This document shows, one piece after another, positions 17,690-25,777 of a DNA stretch of 64,000 nt. Within the stretch, counting starts at the first letter, position 1, and every line of letters starts with the position of its first letter. The position numbers were made by a program, and so were the translations under genes. Source of the DNA: Burkholderia diffusa. Its GTDB lineage: Bacteria > Pseudomonadota > Gammaproteobacteria > Burkholderiales > Burkholderiaceae. The stretch covers positions 186,001 to 250,000 of the forward strand of contig NZ_CABVPN010000001.1 in NCBI RefSeq assembly GCF_902499115.1, given 5' to 3'. The notes beneath the pieces are model-generated. The model made no database searches. It was not told the DNA's origin and worked only from the letters and a program-made list of their open reading frames with translations.

Positions 17690-19285
17690 TCAATCGGCCG
17701 CGACATGCGGTTCGATCTTGCGCCGCAGCGCGATCGGCGGCACGCGGCGACACTGCCACACCGACACCACGGCGACGACGGCCGCCATCGCGACCCCCAG
17801 GTGAATCGCGCCGACCAGCGATTCGCGGGCCGCTTCCAGCAGCAGCGCGCCATTATGCCCGGCGCGGGTCAGTTCCGCGACGAGACCACCCTGCGCGGCG
17901 CGGTCGATCAGGATCTGCGGATCGGCGAGTTGCGCGTGCCACTGCAGCGCGTGGTCGCCCGACAACGCATCGCGCACGCCGCTCGAATACATCTGATTGA
18001 CCAGCGTGCCCGTCAGCGCGGTGCCGATCATCCCGCCGACCATCCGCAGCGACTGCAGCAGCGCCGTCGCGATGCCGAGGTGCTCGCGGCCGGCCGTCTG
18101 CTGCGCGAACACGGTGAGGTTCGGCAGCACGAAGCCGAGGCCGATGCCGCCGGCGACCATCAGCGCCATCAGCACCCAGGTCGGCGTCGTGTGCGTCGAC
18201 ACGACGATGCCCGCGCACGCGATCGCGAACAGCACGAAACCGACGTGCAGCATCGTATTCGGATTGCGGATGCGCGTGACGACGCGGCCGTTCATGATGC
18301 TGCCGATCGTGATGAACACGACGAGCGGCGTGATCACGAGCCCCGCCTCCTTCGGCGACATCCCGAAGCCGCCCTGGAACAGCAGCGGCGCGTAGAACAG
18401 CAGCGAGAACATCGAGAAGCCGGCAAGGATCGCGAGCACGAACAGCGCCGACAGCGCGCGGTTGCCGAACATGTCGAACGGCAGAATCGGCTGCGTGCAG
18501 CGCTTTTCCCAATGCCACAGGCCGACGCCGGCGCCGACCGCGACGACCAGCAGCAGCGACGCCCAGCTCATGACGCCATACTTCGGCAGCCATTCGACGA
18601 ACAGCTGGAGCGCGCCGAGCGACAGCGCGATCAGCAGCGCGCCGGGCCAGTCGAGCTGCATCTTGCGGTCGTGCTCGACATGGCGCAGATGCGGCAGGTA
18701 GCGCCACACGAAGAACAGCGACAGCAGGCCGACGGGCAGGTTGACGTAGAACACCGAGCGCCAGCCGAACGACTGGGTCAGGATCCCGCCGAGCGACGGC
18801 CCGACCGCGTTCGCGATGCCGAACGCGGAGCTCATCAATACCTGCCAGCGCAGCCGCACGACGGAATCGGGAAACAGGTCCGGAATGCACGCGAACGCGG
18901 TGCCGACCAGCATCCCGCCGCCGATCCCCTGCAGGCCACGCGCCAGCACCAGGAACAGCATGTCGTTGGCCATCCCGCATAGCACCGACGCGCCGGTGAA
19001 CACGACGATCGACACGATCACGAACGGCTTGCGGCCGTAATAGTCGCCGAGCCGGCCGAAGATCGGCACGGTGATCACGGAACTGAGCAGATACGAGGTC
19101 GCAACCCACGCATACAGGTCGAACCCCTTGAGCTCGGCGACGATGGTCGGCAACGCGGTGCCGACGACCGTCTGGTCGAGCGCGACGAGCATGGTGACGA
19201 ACGAAATCCCGATCATCGCCAGCAGCGATTCACGGAACGGCAGGACTTGTCCGCTCGAATGGTGGGCGGCAGTATGGACGGCCAT
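17690..19285 (-). CDS. MFS multidrug efflux transporter, DHA2 (EmrB/QacA) family
   Basis: 531 residues from ATG 19285. It should have 14 membrane segments, the hallmark of DHA2 drug:proton antiporters. The first loop motif is GRLGDYYGRKPFVIVS, helix 1 contains LDQTVVGTALPTI, and motif C-like GPSLGGILTQSFGWRSVF follows. It exports toxic compounds across the inner membrane using the proton gradient. The start has no clear Shine-Dalgarno; an upstream in-frame TTG (19315) would sit inside the proposed operator. It is followed by a MarR regulator that probably controls it. Substrates are unknown. Confidence 0.9.
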   Translation of the reverse strand: MAVHTAAHHSSGQVLPFRESLLAMIGISFVTMLVALDQTVVGTALPTIVAELKGFDLYAWVATSYLLSSVITVPIFGRLGDYYGRKPFVIVSIVVFTGASVLCGMANDMLFLVLARGLQGIGGGMLVGTAFACIPDLFPDSVVRLRWQVLMSSAFGIANAVGPSLGGILTQSFGWRSVFYVNLPVGLLSLFFVWRYLPHLRHVEHDRKMQLDWPGALLIALSLGALQLFVEWLPKYGVMSWASLLLVVAVGAGVGLWHWEKRCTQPILPFDMFGNRALSALFVLAILAGFSMFSLLFYAPLLFQGGFGMSPKEAGLVITPLVVFITIGSIMNGRVVTRIRNPNTMLHVGFVLFAIACAGIVVSTHTTPTWVLMALMVAGGIGLGFVLPNLTVFAQQTAGREHLGIATALLQSLRMVGGMIGTALTGTLVNQMYSSGVRDALSGDHALQWHAQLADPQILIDRAAQGGLVAELTRAGHNGALLLEAARESLVGAIHLGVAMAAVVAVVSVWQCRRVPPIALRRKIEPHVAAD

Positions 19286-19290
19286 TTTTT

Positions 19291-19332
19291 GTTGATGCAA
19301 CTTTTGACGAGTCAAACAATCTCAAAATTCTA
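19291..19332 (-). promoter_or_regulatory. Promoter with two inverted repeats upstream of the MFS-marR operon
   Basis: A -10-like TAGAAT is at 19327-19332 on the minus strand. Just downstream lie two palindromes: TTGAC-TC-GTCAA (19304-19315) and GTTG-CAT-CAAC (19291-19301). They sit where a bound MarR dimer would block transcription start or early elongation. The -35 element is not clear. Confidence 0.5.
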
Positions 19333-19392
19333 GCACGCCGGAGTAATCTAGGCTGGCGACGGATTTGGGGCCTATGGCCGCCAGGGAGAAAG

Positions 19393-20235
19393 ATGGAACC
19401 GATTTCAATCACGCCTGCCGCGACGCTGTCGCCGGACGACCAGGACGCCTTGCGGCGCGCGAAACAGGTGCTGGAAAGCCCGTCGCTGACGATGAAGCTG
19501 ACGGGCGTGCTGGGCGCGCCAGTCGAGAAGATGATCGCACGGCTGCCCGACTTCGCGACCGGCAAGATCAACGACGCGACGCAGCTTGCGCTGCGCAAGT
19601 GCCTGAACATCGCGCTGCGCACGCTCGGCAAGCCGCAGACGCCCGATGCCGAGCCGGACAAGCCGAGCAACCTGCTGCACAAGCTCGCGGTCGCGACGAC
19701 CGGCGCGGCGGGCGGCGCGTTCGGTTTCCTCGCGCTGCCGGTCGAGCTGCCGGTGACGACCACGCTGATCTTCCGCTCGGTGTGCGACATCGCGCGCAGC
19801 GAGGGCGAGGACCTGGGCTCGGTGGATACGCAGTTGCAGTGCCTGGCCGTGCTCGGCATGGGCGGCAATGCGGACAAGCGGGAAGAGGACGTCGATCTCG
19901 GCTATTTCGTGCTGCGCGGCGCGCTCGCGCAGGCGATTTCGAAGGCGTCGTCCGACATCACGACGAAAGGGATCGCCGCGCACAGCTCGGCGGCGGTGTT
20001 CAAGCTCGTGCAGACAGTGGCATCACGCTTTTCGGTACAGGTCACCGAGCAGATGGCCGCGAAGTCGATCCCGGCGATCGGCGCGGTGCTCGGCGCGACC
20101 GTCAACACGCTGTTCATCGACCACTTCCAGCAGATGGCGCACGGCCACTTCACCGTGCGCCGGCTCGAGCGCAAGTACGGCCCGGTCGCCGTGCAGGCCG
20201 CGTATCAGGCGATCGACGGCTCGCCAACGCGCTGA
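19393..20235 (+). CDS. EcsC-family protein
   Basis: 280 residues, with GGGAG placed to use ATG 19393. The EcsC domain covers about 25-265 and includes a glycine/alanine-rich hydrophobic segment (ATTGAAGGAFGFLALPVELP) and a late one (SIPAIGAVLGATVNTLFIDHF) that may associate with membrane. EcsC was named from a Bacillus ABC-transporter operon; its biochemical role is unknown. It is monocistronic, divergent from the MFS gene, and its 3' end overlaps the convergent esterase gene by 31 bp. Confidence 0.85.
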   Translation: MEPISITPAATLSPDDQDALRRAKQVLESPSLTMKLTGVLGAPVEKMIARLPDFATGKINDATQLALRKCLNIALRTLGKPQTPDAEPDKPSNLLHKLAVATTGAAGGAFGFLALPVELPVTTTLIFRSVCDIARSEGEDLGSVDTQLQCLAVLGMGGNADKREEDVDLGYFVLRGALAQAISKASSDITTKGIAAHSSAAVFKLVQTVASRFSVQVTEQMAAKSIPAIGAVLGATVNTLFIDHFQQMAHGHFTVRRLERKYGPVAVQAAYQAIDGSPTR

Positions 20236-21167
20236 ACCGCCCGCTCGACCGCGACGCGGCGCAGGAACGCGGCCGCACGGTCGAGCGCGTCGCGCGACTC
20301 CGGCACCATCGGCGTGTACAGCTGCCACACGTGCGGCATGTCGGGCCACACCTCGATCTCCACCGGCACGTCGGCCGCCTTCGCGTTGTCGGCGACACGG
20401 CGTGAATCGTCGAGGAGCACCTCGGTGCTGCCGGCCTGGATGAAGAGCGGCGGCAGCCCCGTGAAGTCCGCATAGAGCGGCGACGCGTACGGATGCGTCG
20501 CCGATTCGTCTCCCAGATACAGCTTCGCTGCCTTCGGCAGCGCTGCGGCCGCGAACATCGGGTCGAGGCCGTCGTTGCTGCGCATCGTGTCGCCGGTGCC
20601 GGCCAGGTCGGTCCACGGCGAGAACAGGATCGCGCCGGCCGGCAACGGCTCGCCGCGATCGCGCAGCGCGACGAGCGTCGCGAGCGCGAGGCCGCCGCCC
20701 GCCGAATCGCCGCCGAACACGATCGACTCGGGCGGCGTGCCGAGCGCGAGCAATTGCCGGTACGCGGCCAGCGCGTCGTCGAGCGCGGCCGGAAAGCGGT
20801 TCTCGGGCGCGAGCCGGTAGTCGAGCGAGAACGAGCGCACGCCCGCGCGCTTCGTGAGGCCGAACACGAGCGGCCGATGGGTCTTCGTCGAACAGAAGTA
20901 GTAGCCGCCGCCGTGGAAGTACAGCAGCGTACGGCCGGGCCCGCGAGCGGCGACCGCATCGGTGCGTTCGAGCCATTCGCCGCGCAGCGGCGCGTCGCCG
21001 GGACCGTAGCATTCGCGCAGCCGGTAGCCCGACGGCGCGCGACGCGGCACGATCATTCTCAGGTCGGTAAAGCGCCGCGCGCGGGCAGGATCGAGCACCG
21101 GGCGCGTGGTCTCGGGACGAAACTGCCAGCGCAGCAGCCAGCACGCGAACTTGCTTTGCCAACTCAT
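20205..21167 (-). CDS. Alpha/beta hydrolase, hormone-sensitive-lipase-like esterase
   Basis: 320 residues. The oxyanion-hole motif is LLYFHGGGYYF (about 81-91) and the nucleophile motif is VFGGDSAGGGLALATL (Ser about 151), both typical of the HSL/acetyl-esterase family. The catalytic Asp and His are expected in the segments GSTEVLLDDSRR and MPHVWQLY. Such enzymes hydrolyse short acyl esters. No signal peptide is evident. Its end overlaps the convergent EcsC gene by 31 bp, so the two stop codons lie within each other's coding sequence. Confidence 0.88.
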   Translation of the reverse strand: MSWQSKFACWLLRWQFRPETTRPVLDPARARRFTDLRMIVPRRAPSGYRLRECYGPGDAPLRGEWLERTDAVAARGPGRTLLYFHGGGYYFCSTKTHRPLVFGLTKRAGVRSFSLDYRLAPENRFPAALDDALAAYRQLLALGTPPESIVFGGDSAGGGLALATLVALRDRGEPLPAGAILFSPWTDLAGTGDTMRSNDGLDPMFAAAALPKAAKLYLGDESATHPYASPLYADFTGLPPLFIQAGSTEVLLDDSRRVADNAKAADVPVEIEVWPDMPHVWQLYTPMVPESRDALDRAAAFLRRVAVERAVQRVGEPSIA

Positions 21168-21257
21168 CGAACACCCACTCCGTCGTCGCAGTGTGACGAT
21201 GGTACGTGCGATCGTCGCCGCGCTGCTCGACGGGAGCCTCTATATCAAACGCCGGCC

Positions 21258-21692
21258 TCAGTTCGCCGGCATCATCTGGCCGCGGATCTCGCCGGACGGA
21301 TGCTCCTTCGTGTGCACGTTGAAGTACCACTTGCCGCCCATCAGGTCGGTCACTTGCGAGTCGGTGAGCTCCTTCGAGCCCTTGATCGGGCTCGCGAGCG
21401 CGTCCTTCGGGATCGGCACCTGCACGCCGGCGTTCTGGCCGACCGGCGCGGGCCCGTGGAAATGCGCGGCGGTTGCCGGCCCCGTGAGGTGTTCGTAAGT
21501 CACCGTCCACTGCAGCATGTGGGTGGCCGTGTCGTAGGTCGCATCGACGGCGCCGGCGCCCTTGGTCGCGGTGGGCGGCACTTCGCTCGACGGCTGCAGG
21601 CTGGCGGACAAGCGCACCGTTTCGGCGGCGGCACTGCCGGCGGCCAGGACGCCCGCGAGCAACGCCACCTGGAGCAAACGCAGCTTCGGCAT
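21258..21692 (-). CDS. Secreted CHRD-domain protein
   Basis: 144 residues from ATG 21692, which has an excellent AAGGAGG site. A signal peptide (MPKLRLLQVALLAGVLAAGSAAAE) is followed by a single CHRD domain to the C-terminus, with YEHLTGPATAAHFHGPAPVG and YFNVHTKEHPSGEIRGQM. CHRD domains were first seen in chordin and occur in many bacterial exported proteins of unknown function; the conserved His residues suggest metal binding, which is inference. It appears to be monocistronic. Confidence 0.9.
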   Translation of the reverse strand: MPKLRLLQVALLAGVLAAGSAAAETVRLSASLQPSSEVPPTATKGAGAVDATYDTATHMLQWTVTYEHLTGPATAAHFHGPAPVGQNAGVQVPIPKDALASPIKGSKELTDSQVTDLMGGKWYFNVHTKEHPSGEIRGQMMPAN

Positions 21693-21851
21693 GAATCCTC
21701 CTTGTACGACGGGGTACGCCGCCCGGACGGGGACGTTCCATGATGGTAGTCGATCGCCGCCGATCCGGCACCGCTGCGTCGCTCGCCAGCCTGACGGAAC
21801 CTGGAAGAGACCTTTGCAGCGGGAGCCCTGAATCCGCGCGCGGCCTTTCGC

Positions 21852-21857
21852 TACACT
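21852..21857 (+). promoter_or_regulatory. Possible -10 element of an orphan plus-strand transcript
   Basis: TACACT in the context CGCTACACTTCG resembles sigma-70 -10 elements common upstream of genes in this group. A -35 at 17-base spacing (TGAATC) is poor. It points at the terminator at 21909 with no protein gene between. Confidence 0.35.
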
Positions 21858-21862
21858 TCGTC

Positions 21863-21934
21863 TCACAGTTGCTTGTTTCCTTCGTCCGAAGGAGTCTGCG
21901 AGTATTCACGCGGCCATCCGGCCGCGTTTTTTTT
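21863..21934 (+). ncRNA. Candidate small RNA ending at an orphan terminator
   Basis: About 72 nt between a -10-like element and a strong Rho-independent terminator, with no supported open frame inside. A second small hairpin (CCTTC-GTCC-GAAGG, 21879-21892) precedes the terminator. The nearest protein genes point away (CHRD) or converge from the right (aldolase), so neither uses this plus-strand terminator. Start position and existence are predictions. Confidence 0.35.
21909..21934 (+). terminator. Orphan Rho-independent terminator
   Basis: CGCGGCC-ATCC-GGCCGCG followed by eight T. The U-run is only on the plus strand, where there is no upstream protein gene. Confidence 0.8.
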
Positions 21935-22051
21935 GCCCGTGCCCGGGTGGCGTGCACGCATCGTCGGGCACGTTCCGCTTCGCGGGCCGTCAAGCATCAC
22001 GAATCAATTGTCGCCGCGGCGATCGAGTCCGACGTCGCAGACACCGCGCCC

Positions 22052-22825
22052 TCACGCGCGATAGCCCGGATCGATCCGATCGACGATGCGCTGCAACGCG
22101 TCGAATGCGTCCTGCCCCGCGCCGTGCTTCGGATCGAAGTTCAGCGAATCGCGCACGCAGCCCTCGAGCACCGGCGGCGCGATCGGCAGTGCGTCGCCGA
22201 TCGCGTGGGTCGCGACCTGCACCTCGCACGCGCGATTGAGCAGCCACATCAACGAGAAGGTCTGCGCAAGCGTCGCGCCGATCGTCACGGGCCCATGGTT
22301 GCGCAGCAGCAGCACGGGCCGCCCACCGGCGCTCTCGACGATGCGCCGCCCCTCCTCCAGATGCACGGTGATGCCCTCGAAGTCGTGATACGCGATCTTC
22401 CCGTACAACTGCGCCGAATAGAAGTTCGAGAACGACAGCCCGTCGCGCGAGCAGCACACGGCCATCGTCGGCGTCGTGTGCACGTGCATCACGCAGTGCG
22501 CGTCGGGCAGCGCCGCATGGATCGCGCTGTGGAACGTGAAGCCGGCCGGATTGATCGGCCAGTCGGAATGGCCGGTCACGTTGCCGTCGATGTCGATCTT
22601 CACGAGGTTCGACGCGCATACCTCGCGGTAATGGAGCCCGAACGGATTGATCAGGAAATGGCCGTCCTCACCCGGCACGCGCAGCGAGATATGGTTGTAG
22701 ATCAGCTCGGTCCAGCCGAGATGGTCGAAGATCCGGTAGGCGGCCGCGAGCTGCACGCGCGCCTGCCATTCGGCTTCGGAAAAGCGGGCGGGACGCGTGA
22801 ACGGCTGGTTCGGTACACGTTGCAT
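22052..22825 (-). CDS. Class II aldolase/adducin-family protein
   Basis: 257 residues from ATG 22825 (MQRVPNQPFTRPARFSEAEW), with GGAG at six-base spacing. The class II aldolase/adducin fold is shown by DHLGWTELIYNHISLRVPGE, the zinc ligand motif MHVHTTPTMAV and the third histidine region LLLRNHGPVTIGATL. Family members include fuculose-phosphate and ribulose-phosphate aldolases/epimerases, but many Proteobacterial proteins of this subgroup have no known substrate. It is transcribed alone, and a strong palindrome lies upstream (23001-23024). Confidence 0.85.
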   Translation of the reverse strand: MQRVPNQPFTRPARFSEAEWQARVQLAAAYRIFDHLGWTELIYNHISLRVPGEDGHFLINPFGLHYREVCASNLVKIDIDGNVTGHSDWPINPAGFTFHSAIHAALPDAHCVMHVHTTPTMAVCCSRDGLSFSNFYSAQLYGKIAYHDFEGITVHLEEGRRIVESAGGRPVLLLRNHGPVTIGATLAQTFSLMWLLNRACEVQVATHAIGDALPIAPPVLEGCVRDSLNFDPKHGAGQDAFDALQRIVDRIDPGYRA

Positions 22826-22991
22826 GGGGCACTCCGGTTGCGGGCGCGGCGGCCGCGCGGGCGGCTCGCGCAACGTCCCTCGTCTCCTGGCGGCGCACGC
22901 GGCGCGCCGGTGCGTCAAGCGCAGGCGCGTGCGCTGCGTCGTTCGGCACCGCCGCGGCCCGCATTGCACGAGCCGTCCGGCGGCACCCGTC

Positions 22992-23024
22992 ACGATACGC
23001 ATATCGTTGCGCGCACAACCATAT
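22992..23024. promoter_or_regulatory. Nested palindromes upstream of the class II aldolase gene
   Basis: ATATCGTTG-CGCGCA-CAACCATAT (23001-23024) pairs at eight of nine positions; an overlapping perfect repeat ACGATA-CGCA-TATCGT occupies 22992-23007. They lie about 170-200 bp before the aldolase start, in an otherwise GC-rich gap, and look like a dimeric regulator site. Confidence 0.4.
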
Positions 23025-23076
23025 CACCTTTCCTCGCGCACCGGTATCGCGGGTTTGGCCCGAGCCGTTCCGGCCC

Positions 23077-24702
23077 TTACAACTGGTCGTCGAACGGCAG
23101 CAGCATGAAGAGGCCGGTCATCAGGTTGCGCATCAGCCCGGCATGCGGATCGACGTGATAGGTGGCCGGCTCGTCGTTGTCGGTGCCGGTCCACACGAGT
23201 TCGGGCGTGCCTCCGCCCGCCGGCGTCGCGAGGCTCACGCGGTAGCTTTCGTCGGGCTGCGTCACGCGCGCGAAGATCGTCGCGGCCTGCTGCGCGATCG
23301 TCGGGCTGTGGATCACGAGCGCGAGTTCCGTATTCAGGTGCGCGGAACGCGGATCGAGGTTCAACGAGCCGATCACGAGGATCTTGCGGTCGATCACGTA
23401 CGCCTTCGCATGCAGGCTCGCGCGCGAGCGTGAGCCGAACAGGCCCGCACGCGGCGAGTTCGGCCGCGCCTTGAATTCGTACAGTTCGACACCGTGAAGC
23501 AGCAGCGGCACGCGGTACGGCGCGTAGCCGGCCTGTACGGCGACCGCGTCGGTCGCGGCGAGCGAATTGGTCAGGATTGCGACGCGCACGCCACGCGCGG
23601 TCGTGTCGCCGAGGATCTTCACGCCCGCGTCGTGCGGCACGAAATACGGCGAAAACGCGAGAAATTCCTGCTGCGCGCCGCGCGTCAGTTCGACGAGGCG
23701 CTGCATCGGCGGGCTCACGTACGCGTCGGTCGGCCGCATGACCTTGTCCGGTGCGTCGACCTTGAATTCGGCGGGCGCCCACACGAGCTCGAGCTCGTCG
23801 CGCGCGATCTGCTGCGCGAGCGGCGTCGCGTTCAGCGGCTTCGCGTTGTACGGATCTGCGTTCTTGCGCCAGTGGTCGCGCAGCTCGTCGCGCATCGCGT
23901 CGAGATCCTTCGGATCGAACGTCTGATGATTCAGCACCCGCAGCGGATAGCTGCTCGCGCTTGCCCAGTAGTCGTCGAAGCTCGTCGAGATGTCGTTCGT
24001 CACGGGGCCGGCCGCGAGCACGTCGAGATCGCGGAACTGCAGCGTCGGGCTCGCGCTGAAGTATTCGTCGCCGAGATTGCGGCCGCCGACGATCGCGATC
24101 TGGTTGTCCGCGATCATCGCCTTGTTGTGCATCCGCCGCGTAAACCTGTCGATTCGCGTCAGGGAGTTGGCCGTGCGCTCGATCACTCCGTACCGCGACG
24201 CGCCGAACGGGTTGAACACGCGAATCTCGATCTTCGGGTGCGTATTCAGCGCGGCCATGACGCGGTCGATGTCGCGGAAATTCAGGTCGTCGACCAGCAT
24301 GCGCACACGCACGCCGCGATCGGCCGCATAAAGCGCCGCGCCGAGCAGCAGTTTGCCGGTCGTGTCCTCGGTCGCGATGTAGTACTGCATGTCGAGCGTC
24401 TTCGTCGCCGCGCGCGCGAGCGCGATGCGCATCTGCAGCGCGGTCGCGCCGTCGGGCAACAGCCGGAAGCCCGATTGCCCCGGATGCGCCGCTTCCGGCG
24501 CGGCCAGCGCGTTGCGCAGCGGCGTCGCGGTATCGGTCGGCAACGCGTGCGAGACGGGGCGATCGAGCGTGGTGGCGGGCGGATGCGTCGCGCAGGCGGC
24601 GACCAGCGACAGCAGCGCGCAGACGGCGAGCGCACGGGCCGGGCGGCAGGCGGCGCGCCACGACAGCGCGGCCGGCGCGCGCCGGATCAAAGACGTAAGC
24701 AC
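23077..24702 (-). CDS. Phospholipase D-family lipoprotein, cardiolipin synthase ClsC-like
   Basis: 541 residues from a GTG at 24702 with GAGGAA upstream. The N-terminus is a lipoprotein signal ending in a lipobox (LVAACAT), so the mature protein should be membrane-anchored in the periplasm. Two HKD phosphodiesterase motifs are intact: HNKAMIADNQIAIVGGRN near residue 190 and HAKAYVIDRKILVIGSLN near 430. This is the layout of ClsC-type cardiolipin synthases, which join phosphatidylglycerol and phosphatidylethanolamine; other PLD transphosphatidylases are possible. It is monocistronic. Confidence 0.85.
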   Translation of the reverse strand: MLTSLIRRAPAALSWRAACRPARALAVCALLSLVAACATHPPATTLDRPVSHALPTDTATPLRNALAAPEAAHPGQSGFRLLPDGATALQMRIALARAATKTLDMQYYIATEDTTGKLLLGAALYAADRGVRVRMLVDDLNFRDIDRVMAALNTHPKIEIRVFNPFGASRYGVIERTANSLTRIDRFTRRMHNKAMIADNQIAIVGGRNLGDEYFSASPTLQFRDLDVLAAGPVTNDISTSFDDYWASASSYPLRVLNHQTFDPKDLDAMRDELRDHWRKNADPYNAKPLNATPLAQQIARDELELVWAPAEFKVDAPDKVMRPTDAYVSPPMQRLVELTRGAQQEFLAFSPYFVPHDAGVKILGDTTARGVRVAILTNSLAATDAVAVQAGYAPYRVPLLLHGVELYEFKARPNSPRAGLFGSRSRASLHAKAYVIDRKILVIGSLNLDPRSAHLNTELALVIHSPTIAQQAATIFARVTQPDESYRVSLATPAGGGTPELVWTGTDNDEPATYHVDPHAGLMRNLMTGLFMLLPFDDQL

Positions 24703-24913
24703 GGAAACTTCCTCGACAGGCGGATCAACGGGTCCGCAAACGCCGCAGCGTGCGGCTGACGGGTGGCTCCGGTCGATTCTAGTGGGCGCCCGATGAACCG
24801 GTCAATCGCGCGGCTCGCGCATGCGGCGCCGTGCAACCGCTACGCGCGCCGCCGGCGAGGGCATCCAGGAACGGCAGCCCGCGGCTCGGCCGCCGGACAG
24901 GCCTGCGGCACCC

Positions 24914-24927
24914 ATGGTCCAACCAAT
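24914..24927. promoter_or_regulatory. Second LldR-type operator-like site, just past the lldR stop
   Basis: ATGGTCCAACCAAT closely resembles the ATTGGCCCAACCAAT site in the lldR-lutA intergenic region (12 of 14 shared positions). It lies 2 bp beyond the stop codon of lldR, about 750 bp from the first site. Confidence 0.4.
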
Positions 24928-24928
24928 C

Positions 24929-25645
24929 TCAAGGTGTGTCGCCGCTTCGCTCGAAGTGGCTGCGCACGTAGTCGATATGGGTCTGCATCGCGGTGCGCGC
25001 CTCCTCGGGCCGGTGCGCGCAGATCGCCTCGCACACTACCCGGTGCTGCAGCAACAGCAGCTCGGACGCCTGCTCGTCGTGCGTCGTCATCCCCGCGACG
25101 TTGATCGAAATGTGCTCGCGCAGCATCCCGATCACGCTCGTGTGCAGGTGCAGGAACATCGTGTTGTGCGACGCCAGCGCGATCGCCTCGTGCAGCTTCG
25201 CGTCGGTCGATGCCTCGACGGCCGCGTCGTCGTTCGCGTGCGCGGTCTCGAGCTCGCGCAGCAGCGTACGGATCCGGCGCCGGTCGTTCGCATCCGCGCG
25301 CAGCGCGGCGAAATACGCGGTCGCGCCTTCGAGCACGCGACGGAATTCGAGTATGTCGTCGCGCAGCGCCGGGTGGTCGGCGACCAGTTGGCCCCACGGC
25401 GACGCGATGCCCGCGCGCAACTGGTCCGTCACGTACACGCCCGCGCCACGCCGGCTCTGCAGCAGCCCGCGCGCGACGAGCCGCTGGGTCGCCTCGCGCA
25501 CCGTATTGCGCGCCACGCCGTACTGCTGCGCGAGCACGCGCTCGGCCGGCAGCCGCGCACCGGCCGGCCAGGTGCCGTCGAGCAGCGCCGTCTCGATCTT
25601 GCGCATCACCACTTCGGTCCGGCCCCGTGCCGTCATCGCCGCCAT
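24929..25645 (-). CDS. lldR: FadR-subfamily GntR regulator of lactate genes (LldR-like)
   Basis: 238 residues from ATG 25645. An N-terminal GntR winged helix (about 12-75: GARLPAERVLAQQYGVARNT, then REATQRLVARGLLQSRRGAG) is joined to an FCD ligand-binding domain (about 90-225). It is divergent from lutA and the intergenic region carries an LldR-type operator, so control of the lactate operon by L-lactate is the likely role. Longer upstream frames would run through the operator and lutA. The gene symbol follows context and domain type; the ligand is inferred. Confidence 0.85.
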   Translation of the reverse strand: MAAMTARGRTEVVMRKIETALLDGTWPAGARLPAERVLAQQYGVARNTVREATQRLVARGLLQSRRGAGVYVTDQLRAGIASPWGQLVADHPALRDDILEFRRVLEGATAYFAALRADANDRRRIRTLLRELETAHANDDAAVEASTDAKLHEAIALASHNTMFLHLHTSVIGMLREHISINVAGMTTHDEQASELLLLQHRVVCEAICAHRPEEARTAMQTHIDYVRSHFERSGDTP

Positions 25646-25678
25646 CGCCGTCTCTCCATCGGAATACCCGCCGTGCCG

Positions 25679-25693
25679 ATTGGCCCAACCAAT
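25679..25693. promoter_or_regulatory. LldR-type operator between lldR and lutA
   Basis: ATTGG-CCCAA-CCAAT is a perfect five-base inverted repeat and matches the TTGGTnnnACCAA form of LldR sites. It abuts the proposed lutA -35 element. Confidence 0.6.
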
Positions 25694-25722
25694 TTGAGCT
25701 ACGGCGCCGTCGCGGGAATTAT
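25694..25722 (+). promoter_or_regulatory. Predicted lutA promoter
   Basis: TTGAGC (25694-25699), 17 bp, then AATTAT (25717-25722); each hexamer matches four of six consensus bases. It lies about 55 bp before the lutA start and directly beside the operator. Confidence 0.4.
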
Positions 25723-25777
25723 GCAGCGAAATCGTCGTCCCGCATTCACCTGCCGGGCCGGCCCCCTGGAGCGAGAC

